A DNA stretch of 64,000 bases, from IMG/VR virus record IMGVR_UViG_3300028569_000018, positions 38,469 through 102,468 of that record; one strand, 5' to 3'. Under the pieces are notes generated by a model that worked only from the letters and a program-made list of their open reading frames with translations, had not been told where the DNA came from and did no database searches. The position numbers were made by a program, and so were the translations under genes. This stretch comes from a virus. Below are positions 51,926-59,615 of this stretch, piece after piece (within the stretch, counting starts at the first letter, position 1; every line of letters starts with the position of its first letter).

Positions 51926-52139
51926 TATAAGTGGTAGTAACTTCTTTAACGACACTGTAGCGGACGTATATGAAGCTTTACAGAAAAGCCCAATATATTG
52001 GCCAGGTGAAATGTCATACATACATCGAATCGCCCTTGTGGAGCGAATGACCCAGTATTTTGAAGAGACCGGGCAGTTTGAGAAGTGCCAATATCTAAAG
52101 AAAGTACTTGAAGTACTACATACAGAACCAAAAAAATGA
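51915..52139 (+). CDS. Small hypothetical protein
   Basis: 74 residues. GEMSYIHRIALVERMTQYFEET and CQYLKKVLEVLH suggest a two-helix bundle. Not recognised. TTCTTATTTGTT just upstream may serve as promoter. Confidence 0.6.
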   Translation: MESNISGSNFFNDTVADVYEALQKSPIYWPGEMSYIHRIALVERMTQYFEETGQFEKCQYLKKVLEVLHTEPKK

Positions 52140-52181
52140 TATTTATTATCGAAGATTTTTATTAACCAAAACAAAACAGTC

Positions 52182-52373
52182 ATGGAAGAAGTACAAGAAT
52201 TATTCGCAACAATGCAAGCCAATTGGACAGCATTTGAAACAGAGCACGCAGCATTCTCAGTTAAAGGGAACAAAGCCGCTGGCGCAAGAGCACGTAAAGC
52301 TATACAAGCATTGAAAGCTAGTGTAACTAAGTACAAGCAGGCTTCGGTAGCATCTACCAAGAAACCGGTGTAG
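52182..52373 (+). CDS. Histone H1-like (Hc1-type) DNA-binding protein
   Basis: 63 residues. The pattern MEEVQELFATMQANW...GNKAAGARARKAIQALKASVTKY matches the short Hc1-like nucleoid proteins common in Bacteroidota, where GNKAAGxRxRK is the hallmark. It probably coats DNA or contributes to condensation. TGATATTTATTATCG (about 52138) is a likely promoter. A strong terminator follows the gene. Confidence 0.75.
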   Translation: MEEVQELFATMQANWTAFETEHAAFSVKGNKAAGARARKAIQALKASVTKYKQASVASTKKPV

Positions 52374-52394
52374 TCAAACCAAAAGATGGAAGAT

Positions 52395-52436
52395 GTGTTC
52401 GGGGTTGCGAAAGCGGTTCCGAACACTTTCATTTTT
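52395..52436 (+). terminator. Rho-independent terminator
   Basis: GTGTTCGG (52395-52402) pairs with CCGAACAC (52419-52426) around an inner GCGAAAGC-type turn, followed by TTTCATTTTT. Confidence 0.85.
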
Positions 52437-52484
52437 AAAATATGGTTATGACATTGTTAATTAAAACAAACAGTTAAATGGACG

Positions 52485-52730
52485 GTGATAGTTGTAAAGA
52501 AATTCAATCAATTCTTAATGTGGCTAAGAACGCCCGTAAACACGATGCAAGCATACTTAATGCTGGCGATGTTTTTCAACCCCTTTGGTTTCGACGCTAT
52601 CTTCGCTATGATGATAAAGCTGACAGGCTCATATTGGACAGGGGATATCGCTATGTATTTATTATCAGCATTATTTTTTACATTATTCTTATTACGACGT
52701 CGTAAGCATAAACAACAAAATTCTGACTAG
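52485..52730 (+). CDS. Small membrane protein (GTG or internal ATG start)
   Basis: 81 residues from GTG 52485, or 70 from ATG 52518 (MWLRTPVNTMQ). Contains AMFFNPFGFDAIFAMMIKLTG and a clear membrane helix (IAMYLLSALFFTLFLL) followed by RRRKHKQ, a positive-inside end. A second overlapping frame from ATG 52478 (75 codons) is less protein-like. Possible holin-class or superinfection protein. Confidence 0.5.
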   Translation: MIVVKKFNQFLMWLRTPVNTMQAYLMLAMFFNPFGFDAIFAMMIKLTGSYWTGDIAMYLLSALFFTLFLLRRRKHKQQNSD

Positions 52731-52754
52731 TTGTGGTTATTTCTTCTTTCGCAC

Positions 52755-52765
52755 TATATTTATAG
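52755..52765 (+). promoter_or_regulatory. Promoter -10, TATATTTATAG
   Basis: TATATTTATAG with a TTGTGG-like -35 about 18 bases upstream; 17-base leader to ATG 52783. The same TATATTTATAG precedes the spanin-like gene (54702). Confidence 0.5.
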
Positions 52766-52782
52766 AAAAGATATAAAATCTA

Positions 52783-52938
52783 ATGGCAAAGAAAGGCAAA
52801 TCAGACGGTGGAAGTGCACGGGGTTCATACCAAAACAAACCTACAAAGAAACGTCCGGGCATTCATTCTAAGAAACGTACATCGAAAATAAAAACGTCTA
52901 AACATTATGTGAAGGCTTCACGTGGTCAAGGTAAATAA
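52783..52938 (+). CDS. Small, very basic phage protein (51 aa)
   Basis: 51 residues, about a third Lys/Arg: MAKKGKSDGGSARG, KKRPGIHSKKRTSKIKTSKHY and a final RGQGK. The RPGxHxKxxxSKxKxSKxYxKxxRGQG pattern is widespread in phages of Bacteroidota and others, function unknown. Probably nucleic-acid binding. Five bases before the next gene. Confidence 0.7.
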   Translation: MAKKGKSDGGSARGSYQNKPTKKRPGIHSKKRTSKIKTSKHYVKASRGQGK

Positions 52939-52943
52939 CTAAT

Positions 52944-53315
52944 ATGAATCCAATATCAATCTATCTTAATAAAGTACATAAGTTTTTTGCAACAGATTTC
53001 ATGGAATTCGTTGCGGGATATAAAAAATCATATCCTAAAATTAAAGTGTTACAATCTAAGGATGATAAAATGTATTACGGATTCTTTCCAGGAGAAACTA
53101 CTGGTGAATTCAAATACGACAAAGATGATGGAGTTCTATACACTGACCTATCGCAAACACAAGTATATCAATTTGTTCGTAAGGGTGCACCAAAGAAAGC
53201 CCCTAAAGAAATAAAACTTACACCGGGTGAAAATCCTAACTCACAGTTCAAATCGCAGGACGATAAATGGAAAAAGGACCTTTACCCAGAAGGACCTAAT
53301 TGGACAGGTGACTAA
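52944..53315 (+). CDS. Hypothetical protein
   Basis: 123 residues. N-terminus SIYLNKVHKFFATDFMEFVAGYK, a beta hairpin YYGFFPGETTGEFKYDKDDG and an unstructured charged end. Not recognised. Confidence 0.6.
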   Translation: MNPISIYLNKVHKFFATDFMEFVAGYKKSYPKIKVLQSKDDKMYYGFFPGETTGEFKYDKDDGVLYTDLSQTQVYQFVRKGAPKKAPKEIKLTPGENPNSQFKSQDDKWKKDLYPEGPNWTGD

Positions 53316-53321
53316 TTAAAT

Positions 53322-53350
53322 TTGGTAAATTCAATCTTAATCGCTATATT
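53322..53350 (+). promoter_or_regulatory. Promoter, TTGGTA-N17-TATATT, 6 bases before ATG
   Basis: TTGGTA 53322-53327, 17-base spacer, TATATT 53345-53350, TAATAT, ATG 53357. Confidence 0.72.
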
Positions 53351-53356
53351 TAATAT

Positions 53357-53794
53357 ATGGCTGATAATTTATTAGTTCGACGTTTTAAGAATACCGGAAC
53401 GGTACCTAGTACTGTCGACTTCTGGGTATATGACCTAGACTATTCACATAACAGTCCGGTTGCGGTGTACATTGACGTACTCGAAAAAGTTACTACCGAT
53501 TCAGTATTAGCGACGTATAGGAAAGAGAGCCGTGGCGTTAAACACAAGAAGGACGTTCCCGCACCAATTGCTCAGGCGGTACATAAAGTTACTACCAAGG
53601 CTATACGTGATAAGTCGCCCAAACCGACTAAAAAGGTTGAGAAGAAAAAGGTACAAAAAAAGCCAGCAAAACTTATCAAGAAGAGTTCAACCAAAATTCT
53701 TAAGAAGAAACCGGTGGAAAAAAAGAAAGATAAGCCAATCAAATCAACTAAGAAAAACATTAATAAAGTATTTAACCAATTTTTCGGTGATTAA
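53357..53794 (+). CDS. Hypothetical protein with long Lys/Pro-rich tail
   Basis: 145 residues. A small beta domain (FWVYDLDYSHNSPVAVYIDVLEKV) is followed by about 70 residues of KPTKKVEKKKVQKKPAK-type sequence, histone-tail-like, and a final FNQFFGD. Likely binds nucleic acid. Low-complexity DNA gives false ORFs in other frames. Confidence 0.6.
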   Translation: MADNLLVRRFKNTGTVPSTVDFWVYDLDYSHNSPVAVYIDVLEKVTTDSVLATYRKESRGVKHKKDVPAPIAQAVHKVTTKAIRDKSPKPTKKVEKKKVQKKPAKLIKKSSTKILKKKPVEKKKDKPIKSTKKNINKVFNQFFGD

Positions 53795-53818
53795 TCTAAC
53801 ACTAATAGCAATACTAAT

Positions 53819-54199
53819 ATGCAAGGAAAACCTGAAATTACTCACAAGGGCTGTACGCTCATGGATATTCGATTTAAAAAAGACACGTACATAGCAACAT
53901 TTGGTTGCGGAGTACTAAAATTCGACCACATATACATTCCCGTATTCAAAATGGAATCAGTTGTTAAGGAATATTTCTTACAGTCGGTTGAAAACGTTGG
54001 TCGCGATAAATTAATGAATGTCGTATATGACCTTAACCTAACAAAGGGCGGTTACTCAAACGAGTCCCGTAATGAATTTGTCAAGGCAGTAGCCGATAGA
54101 TTCTATCTGAACTATATAACTATCTCAGGTGCACTCGATTGTTCTCCGGTAGAAACAAATGGTACTGGTACTAAGATAAACAAAGTATTGCACGGGTAA
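53819..54199 (+). CDS. Hypothetical protein
   Basis: 126 residues, mixed alpha/beta: ITHKGCTLMDIRFKKDTYIATF and helical VVKEYFLQSVENVGRDKLMN. Not recognised. Stop is 3 bases before the promoter of the next gene. Confidence 0.6.
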   Translation: MQGKPEITHKGCTLMDIRFKKDTYIATFGCGVLKFDHIYIPVFKMESVVKEYFLQSVENVGRDKLMNVVYDLNLTKGGYSNESRNEFVKAVADRFYLNYITISGALDCSPVETNGTGTKINKVLHG

Positions 54200-54201
54200 T
54201 C

Positions 54202-54230
54202 TTGGATACTTCAAGATTTTACCTTATATT
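54202..54230 (+). promoter_or_regulatory. Promoter, TTGGAT-N17-TATATT
   Basis: TTGGAT 54202-54207, 17-base spacer, TATATT 54225-54230; 31-base AT-rich leader to ATG 54262. Confidence 0.7.
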
Positions 54231-54261
54231 TTTATTATTATTTAACAAAACCAATTTAGTT

Positions 54262-54582
54262 ATGTCCACGAATGTGAAGACTTCTAATGCGTTCTTTGCA
54301 GCAACGCAGCTCGAAACCGAGCGAAAAATACTGCGTAATCGCCTTTATAGTACGTTTCAAGGTCTAACCGACTATCTGAAAGCTACTTACGGTGAAAATT
54401 TTGAATACGTAAGACGTCGTACTTATGTAGGACCACGTGTAGCAAACACAAAATTTTGTGGAGCTAACTGGGGCAACGATGCCACCCAGGTATTAAACTG
54501 CATCAATACCCGTTACAAAGGTGTGTTGACAGCGAAAGTTACCGGTCCAAACGAGGATTCGATTACAGTATTCATGAACTAA
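54262..54582 (+). CDS. Hypothetical protein
   Basis: 106 residues from ATG 54262 (MSTNVKTSN); the earlier in-frame ATG 54202 overlaps the promoter. Helical start (ETERKILRNRLYSTFQGLTDYLK) and beta-rich end. Not recognised. Followed by a strong terminator. Confidence 0.65.
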   Translation: MSTNVKTSNAFFAATQLETERKILRNRLYSTFQGLTDYLKATYGENFEYVRRRTYVGPRVANTKFCGANWGNDATQVLNCINTRYKGVLTAKVTGPNEDSITVFMN

Positions 54583-54638
54583 TCCATTAACGGATTATCT
54601 ACGGTAGAGCAATACTCTACTCACACGGGCTATTTTTA

Positions 54639-54680
54639 GGGCTACATTTTCGAAAGATTATGTAGCCCTTTTTCATTTTT
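54639..54680 (+). terminator. Rho-independent terminator
   Basis: GGGCTACAT (54639-54647) pairs with ATGTAGCCC (54660-54668), 9 perfect pairs, 12-base loop, then TTTTTCATTTTT. Confidence 0.9.
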
Positions 54681-54712
54681 GGTAGTATAAATATGTATTC
54701 TTATATTTATAG
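54679..54712 (+). promoter_or_regulatory. Promoter, TTGGTA-N17-TATATTTATAG
   Basis: TTGGTA 54679-54684 overlaps the terminator T run; 17-base spacer; TATATT 54702-54707 within TATATTTATAG; 11 bases to ATG 54724. Confidence 0.7.
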
Positions 54713-54723
54713 TAAAGCGGTTT

Positions 54724-55140
54724 ATGAAAAATATTCTAACTAAGTTCTGGGAATTTATTAAGTTACATAAGAAATATGTGTTCTTAATACTACTAACAAT
54801 TATTATAGTATGTGCGGGTATCATTCTATTTGCACCTGCGAAGTCCATGTTTGACGATTTATTAGGACGAAAGGAAATTAAACGTTTAAAAAAAGAAAAG
54901 AGTGAATTGCTTATTATAAGTCAGCAACGATTAGACAGTGCCATATATTATAAGTCCGTAGCTGATTCATATACGAAAAATATTGATAGTTCAAAAACCG
55001 TAACCATTTACATTAAACAAAAGACAGATGAAGAAGTTAATAACATTAGGTTTGCTCCTGTTGATAGCAACATTATCAAGTACACTACCGACCTTGAACA
55101 GTATCTCAGCACAAGGACGCTCGGAACTAACCCCGAATGA
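54724..55140 (+). CDS. Membrane-anchored coiled-coil protein (i-spanin candidate)
   Basis: 138 residues. A short cytoplasmic basic start, one membrane helix (VFLILLTIIIVCAGIILFA, about residues 19-37) and a long helical, charged outside part (KEIKRLKKEKSELLIISQQRL). This N-in topology is that of inner-membrane spanins. The next gene starts inside it in another frame, an arrangement typical of Rz/Rz1 pairs. Spanin function is inferred. Confidence 0.55.
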   Translation: MKNILTKFWEFIKLHKKYVFLILLTIIIVCAGIILFAPAKSMFDDLLGRKEIKRLKKEKSELLIISQQRLDSAIYYKSVADSYTKNIDSSKTVTIYIKQKTDEEVNNIRFAPVDSNIIKYTTDLEQYLSTRTLGTNPE

Positions 55141-55486
55141 TACTCTTAAAGTAACCGTTCGGTATCGTTATATTGTAGCAACTCGTATGCTATATAGAGA
55201 CTATTGTGGAAAAGCCAAAGAAGCTAATCAACAACTATACACCATACAACAACAGGACCTTAAGATTAAGGCGCTTAATAAATCATACACTGAATGCTTC
55301 GCAGCCGATAGTGCAAGACGCCAGGCCGGTGTACGAGATTCAATTCTATTGAAGAATAATGAACGACAAATAGTTGACCTACGGTTAACTAATATGCAGA
55401 ATAAAATTGGTAAGATAGCATCGTCTGTATTTGTACCGGTAGCGGCAGTCGTAGGATTCTTAGCGGGTTGGTATTTACATAAGTAA
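55028..55486 (+). CDS. Exported protein with C-terminal membrane helix (partner of the spanin candidate)
   Basis: 152 residues, overlapping the upstream gene by 113 bases in another frame. N-terminal signal peptide MKKLITLGLLLLIATLSST with a likely cut near SAQG, then a coiled-coil-like stretch (QQLYTIQQQDLKIKALNK) and a C-terminal hydrophobic helix (VFVPVAAVVGFLAGWYL). No lipobox Cys is seen, so it is not a classical o-spanin. It may form a two-gene envelope-disrupting unit. Confidence 0.55.
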   Translation: MKKLITLGLLLLIATLSSTLPTLNSISAQGRSELTPNDTLKVTVRYRYIVATRMLYRDYCGKAKEANQQLYTIQQQDLKIKALNKSYTECFAADSARRQAGVRDSILLKNNERQIVDLRLTNMQNKIGKIASSVFVPVAAVVGFLAGWYLHK

Positions 55487-55501
55487 TTTAAAATCAAGTG
55501 T

Positions 55502-56245
55502 ATGAAAGTAAAAATAGCGTGGTCGGAATCAAAAGCTTTACAATTTTTAAATTGGTACATAGCTTCATTTTCTAATCTCAAACACCTACACGAGATTGAT
55601 GATAAGTTCCTTCTGTACTTATGGCAAGAGTCACTTAAAGATAACAAAATATGCTATTTCTTCCTTACAGAGCTTTACAAGGCCGATGCAAATAACATTA
55701 AATTCATTATCAAATCAACCAAACAAATTGTATTATCTGAAAATGTTAAATGTGTCGGATACTTTGACTCGGCCGTGTCGCCGGCAGTATTAGCTAGTAC
55801 AGTTGGTTATGGCGACGAGTCACATTGGCTAAGTATTCTAGTGCATGAAACGTGTCATATGGACCAATTTCTAGAAGACCCGATTTTATGGAAAGAATAC
55901 GATAGATGTATCGATATAGACGATTGGTTATCCGGTAAGCGTGAATCTAAATTTGATGTTGAACACGCTATTGATAAGACACAGAAATTAGAGCTTGACT
56001 GTGAACGCCGCGCGGTGAGAAAACTTAAGAAGTTTAACCTACCGATTGATACTGATGAATATATTCAGAAGGCCAACTCATATGTATTCTTTCATCAATA
56101 TCTTAAGACATCGAGAATATGGCCGGTGCCGGGTAAGCTATACAATAAACGCCTATACTCAAAGCTACCTACCACATTTCTAAACGATGATGCTTATACA
56201 ACACTGCCTGATGAATTTAGGACGTTGTTCGATAAATACTTATAA
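55502..56245 (+). CDS. Zinc metalloprotease-like protein (HExxH)
   Basis: 247 residues. LSILVHETCHMDQFLE at residues 110-125 has a HExxH site (His115, Glu116, His119), and ELDCERRAV about 50 residues later could give the third ligand. No signal peptide, so it acts in the cytoplasm or on virion parts. Close relatives seem confined to phages. Substrate unknown; the last base overlaps the next ATG. Confidence 0.65.
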   Translation: MKVKIAWSESKALQFLNWYIASFSNLKHLHEIDDKFLLYLWQESLKDNKICYFFLTELYKADANNIKFIIKSTKQIVLSENVKCVGYFDSAVSPAVLASTVGYGDESHWLSILVHETCHMDQFLEDPILWKEYDRCIDIDDWLSGKRESKFDVEHAIDKTQKLELDCERRAVRKLKKFNLPIDTDEYIQKANSYVFFHQYLKTSRIWPVPGKLYNKRLYSKLPTTFLNDDAYTTLPDEFRTLFDKYL

Positions 56246-56598
56246 TGTTTGTAATACAAGAATATAGACTTAATACTGTTACGACAGGTGTAACACATTT
56301 GTCGCCATCATTCGGTACATTCGATGTGTATGTTCTATTGGAAGAAGATAACTTAGAAAAATGGGTGTCAATACCACACGAGCTATTCTTTGAATACATT
56401 AAAGTTAGTAATAGTTCATTACATTCGTATGTAGAGTCAAACAACTTCGATACTTGGGAATTAGCTATTGATAATTTAGATGGTCTAGGTTATGATTTTG
56501 GGGAAGCACTCCTTAAGTATATAGAAGTATCATATAGCAAATTTGTATTCAGGTCTATGACCGATTATGACCCCGACTTTGAAGTAACATGTTATTAA
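56245..56598 (+). CDS. Hypothetical protein
   Basis: 117 residues, beta-rich first half (FVIQEYRLNTVTTGVTHLSP) and acidic helices after it. One-base overlap with the metalloprotease gene. Not recognised. Confidence 0.6.
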   Translation: MFVIQEYRLNTVTTGVTHLSPSFGTFDVYVLLEEDNLEKWVSIPHELFFEYIKVSNSSLHSYVESNNFDTWELAIDNLDGLGYDFGEALLKYIEVSYSKFVFRSMTDYDPDFEVTCY

Positions 56599-56605
56599 AT
56601 TTACT

Positions 56606-57181
56606 ATGGCCATTAAAGGACAACCACCATTAAACCTTTCAGAATCACAGATAAAATATGCACTGGAGAATACTAATTCTATTCGACAGGCCGCGGCATG
56701 GTTACACGTTAATTACTTGACGTTTAAAAAGTATGCCAGGTTATATATTGACCCGGCTACAGGTAAGAGTCTATTCGCCTTGCACCTGAGTGAGAAAGCT
56801 AAGAAAGCATGGGAAACTAGATTGAATCCACAGCTTAAAGACCCGACGTCGAAAGTTCGACCGATGACAATGTGGAAAAAAGCTACCCTTGAAGATATCT
56901 TCGCGGGCAAGCATCCAAATTATAGTCGTAAGATTCTAGTTACTCGAATGATTCATGAAGGACTGATAGCTGAATGCTGTTCACATTGTGGATATAACAC
57001 CAGAAGAGAAGTCGACTTTAAAATGCCATTAAAATTGTGGTTCTACAACCACGACCCAAAAGATTTATCACAAGATAACATTAGATTGTTATGCTTCAAT
57101 TGCTATTACCTTATAGCAAATCCAAACTATGCACATATCAGTGAATTGGAAGGTGATAAAATGCCAAAAGCGGGATTCTAG
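56606..57181 (+). CDS. HTH protein with degenerate HNH/zinc-knuckle domain
   Basis: 191 residues. N-terminal helix-turn-helix (SESQIKYALENTNSIRQAAA then WLHVNYLTFKKYAR). C-terminal CSHCGYNT...LKLWFYNHDPKDLSQDNIRLL then CFNCYY follows the HNH pattern C..C...P.. H.(G)D..dN..eNLrlLC.NCH, but His residues at the active site are lost or replaced. It may be a DNA-binding regulator derived from an HNH nuclease. It lies immediately 5' of DNA ligase. Confidence 0.6.
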   Translation: MAIKGQPPLNLSESQIKYALENTNSIRQAAAWLHVNYLTFKKYARLYIDPATGKSLFALHLSEKAKKAWETRLNPQLKDPTSKVRPMTMWKKATLEDIFAGKHPNYSRKILVTRMIHEGLIAECCSHCGYNTRREVDFKMPLKLWFYNHDPKDLSQDNIRLLCFNCYYLIANPNYAHISELEGDKMPKAGF

Positions 57182-57187
57182 ACTCGT

Positions 57188-57216
57188 TTGGTTATATCAA
57201 CAAATTATCTTATCTT
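57188..57216 (+). promoter_or_regulatory. DNA ligase promoter, TTGGTT-N17-TATCTT, 6 bases before ATG
   Basis: TTGGTT 57188-57193, 17-base spacer, TATCTT 57211-57216, AATAAT, ATG 57223. A near-identical 45-base copy lies at about 61910-61953. Confidence 0.78.
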
Positions 57217-57222
57217 AATAAT

Positions 57223-58605
57223 ATGGAAATAAGGGATATATTATTGGAGATTGCTAATGAGTCATCTACCAAACGAAAGATGGAAATTCTTTCTAAATAC
57301 AAAGCAAACCAAACGCTTAAGGATGTATTATATCACGCGAAATCCAAACGGGTCAAATTCTATCTAAAACAGATACCACCGTATTCATCCGCTAATCAAC
57401 CCACAATCGATTTACGAACCGCACTTATAGAACTGAAATATCTTACGTCACGCGAATTTACTGGCGATGAAGCTAGTATGCACTTGGCTGATAACATTCT
57501 GTATCCATTAAGCCCGGACGATGCGTATGTGATTGAGCGTATTATTGACAAAGACTTAAAAATTGGAATGGGCACATCTAATATCAATAAGGTGTTTCCT
57601 AAACTAATCGAAGAGACACCTTATATGGGTGCTAAAGCATATGACCCTGAGTTGGTTAAGCTGTTATTCGATAAGAAAAATGGCGGTGTAGTTAGTCAGG
57701 TTAAAATGGACGGACGCTACTGTAACGCTATTATAGAAGGAGGAACGATTGAATTAGAATCGCGTAATGGTGAGAAAACTCCACTCGAAGGTCTGTTATT
57801 TCTGGAAGAATTAACTGGCTTTCCCGACTGTGTTCTAAACGGTGAATTGACAATTGACAACGTTCCCAGATTTATTAGTAATGGAATTGTAGCATCATTA
57901 GTCAGCATTGGTAAGAAAAAAGTTGAAGGGCTTAATGTTTCAGCAGAAATAGCAAAGTTCGATAGAAAGCAACCGATGTCGTATCAAGAAGCAATGAAAG
58001 CCGTTAGGTTTACCGTGTGGGATACTATTTCAATTGATGAGTACTTCGCAATGTATAGTCCGACAACGTATGACGTTCGATTAGCAAATGCCATCAAGTT
58101 ATGTTTAGGGTGTACAATGGTATCTCCTATAGAAACTAAAATAGTTCACAGTGTTGCGGAAGCAATGGCCGATTTTGAGAAAGGATTGCTTAATGGTGAA
58201 GAAGGTAGAATTCTTAAAACACTTAATGGTGTATGGAAGGATGGTAAACCTAAAAACCAAGTGAAACTGAAAAAGGATATGACAATCGATTTAAAGATTG
58301 TAGGATTCAATTATGGTACGGGTAAGAATTCTGAATGGATTTCTTCATTACAAACTATGAGCTCTGACGGTATTTTAAGAACCGAACCGGGCGGTATTGA
58401 TGAAGACATGATGGAGTATATCACAGCTAACCAGGGTAAGTTACTTGGTACAATTGTAGAAGTTCGATGCTCAGGTGTTTGTCAGGATTCAAAAGGTGAA
58501 TGGTCAACTATGCACCCTAGGTTTGAGAAATTACGTGATGATAAAGATACTGCTAATTCATTGCAGGAATGTATTGATATTGATAAAGCAACCACTTATT
58601 TATGA
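57223..58605 (+). CDS. ATP-dependent DNA ligase (T4 gp30-like)
   Basis: 460 residues. Adenylation site KMDG at residues 161-164 (Lys161), ELESRNGEKTP (motif Ia region), NGELTID (motif III), GEEGRILK (motif IV) and NQVKLKK (motif V). A helical N-terminal domain precedes it and an OB fold follows, as in T4 ligase. Seals nicks during replication and repair. Confidence 0.95.
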   Translation: MEIRDILLEIANESSTKRKMEILSKYKANQTLKDVLYHAKSKRVKFYLKQIPPYSSANQPTIDLRTALIELKYLTSREFTGDEASMHLADNILYPLSPDDAYVIERIIDKDLKIGMGTSNINKVFPKLIEETPYMGAKAYDPELVKLLFDKKNGGVVSQVKMDGRYCNAIIEGGTIELESRNGEKTPLEGLLFLEELTGFPDCVLNGELTIDNVPRFISNGIVASLVSIGKKKVEGLNVSAEIAKFDRKQPMSYQEAMKAVRFTVWDTISIDEYFAMYSPTTYDVRLANAIKLCLGCTMVSPIETKIVHSVAEAMADFEKGLLNGEEGRILKTLNGVWKDGKPKNQVKLKKDMTIDLKIVGFNYGTGKNSEWISSLQTMSSDGILRTEPGGIDEDMMEYITANQGKLLGTIVEVRCSGVCQDSKGEWSTMHPRFEKLRDDKDTANSLQECIDIDKATTYL

Positions 58606-58817
58606 AAAGAATAAAAGAATTTGATATTGTACAACTCAGGAAAAAGTATAAGGCAATTAACAATTGGTTTGAAGACCAAGTGAGTAATGGTGAGATACGA
58701 AATGATACTGGAGTACAGTATACTGTTGACGACGATGACGACGAAGAAATGGATAAGGCTCTAATTAAATTAGGAGCTAAGTCCGGCGAGACGGTTCTTC
58801 TTTGGGTGTCTTGGTAA
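58602..58817 (+). CDS. Small acidic hypothetical protein
   Basis: 71 residues with an acidic patch (VDDDDDEEMD). ATGA overlap with the ligase stop, so co-translated. Not recognised. Confidence 0.6.
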   Translation: MKRIKEFDIVQLRKKYKAINNWFEDQVSNGEIRNDTGVQYTVDDDDDEEMDKALIKLGAKSGETVLLWVSW

Positions 58818-58831
58818 ATGTAAATAATCGT

Positions 58832-59272
58832 ATGAAAAATAAAAACAATTTATATATGCCAACAGGATACACAGCTGATATATCAGCTGAGCCATTAGTT
58901 ATCGTACCACATACCCAGGAATTCGAGAATGTCCCGAACGCTAGAATCAGCTACTGCTATCTTCATGGTAAACTAGAAAACGATGCTAGATATGATTGCT
59001 TTGGATTCGGCGGGACATTTTCCGGGCGTATTTTGGAAGACACATTTTCCGGGCGTATTTTGGAAGACGATTCCCGGGACAGTTACATACGCCCGGAAGT
59101 ACTAAGTGATGGAATATACCCAGCAGTATTTAATAACAAACCTTGTACATTCTATTATTGGAATTCGCAGGATACATACGGTAGACATCGTGGCCTAGTA
59201 GTATATAATGACGATACCGAAGCTGTTGAATATGCGCGCGATAAATTTATAAACAAAGAATCACATTTGTAA
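58832..59272 (+). CDS. Hypothetical protein with internal 9-residue tandem repeat
   Basis: 146 residues from ATG 58832 (a TTG start at 58802 is less likely). Contains TFSGRILED twice in tandem, from a perfect 27-bp DNA repeat. The remainder is beta-rich with YYWNSQDTYGRHRG. Not recognised. Confidence 0.6.
   Translation: MKNKNNLYMPTGYTADISAEPLVIVPHTQEFENVPNARISYCYLHGKLENDARYDCFGFGGTFSGRILEDTFSGRILEDDSRDSYIRPEVLSDGIYPAVFNNKPCTFYYWNSQDTYGRHRGLVVYNDDTEAVEYARDKFINKESHL
59015..59068 (+). repeat. Perfect 27-bp tandem repeat inside a gene
   Basis: Bases 59015-59041 recur at 59042-59068. The unit is in frame and adds nine residues, so the gene stays open; a recent slippage event. Confidence 0.9.
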
Positions 59273-59284
59273 TACCTTTTGAAC

Positions 59285-59294
59285 ATATTTATAG
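59285..59294 (+). promoter_or_regulatory. Putative promoter, ATATTTATAG
   Basis: GAACATATTTATAGT 14 bases before ATG 59308 of the holin candidate. Confidence 0.45.
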
Positions 59295-59307
59295 TAAATC
59301 TATTTAT

Positions 59308-59595
59308 ATGCGAAAGGTACTTTCATGGCTTAACGGTCTTTTATTAGACGAACGATATACGCCATCAGCAAAACGATTTACGGGCATTGTATGTGCATTA
59401 ACACTGTGTGGTGTCCTGATATATAGTGTATTTACTAAACCACCAGCCGTTCTAGATAGCACTCTAATAAGCACTATAGGGCTTCTAGCATTTGGCTGTT
59501 TAGGACTGTCGTCAGTTGATAAATTCACAGCCGGGAAATCAGAAGTAGCGAAAGCGATGGCCGGAATAATTACTCCGGAAGAAGAGCCAAAATAA
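59308..59595 (+). CDS. Two-helix membrane protein (holin candidate)
   Basis: 95 residues. Two hydrophobic helices (FTGIVCALTLCGVLIYSVF and ISTIGLLAFGCLGLSSV, about residues 24-42 and 54-70), a short basic N-terminus and a polar C-terminus. Size and layout suit a class II holin. No endolysin is recognised next to it. Function inferred. Confidence 0.55.
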   Translation: MRKVLSWLNGLLLDERYTPSAKRFTGIVCALTLCGVLIYSVFTKPPAVLDSTLISTIGLLAFGCLGLSSVDKFTAGKSEVAKAMAGIITPEEEPK

Positions 59596-59615
59596 CTAAA
59601 AGTTAAAATCATATT

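Noticed and set aside
52478-52705. Alternative 75-codon frame from ATG 52478
   Set aside because: Its product has no coherent hydrophobic or helical pattern until the end, while the overlapping frame gives a regular membrane protein; dual coding is not needed.
53532-53894. Second + strand frame in the Lys-rich region
   Set aside because: Low-complexity AAG/AAA codons open several frames at once; the frame from 53357 has promoter, start and a sensible N-terminal domain.
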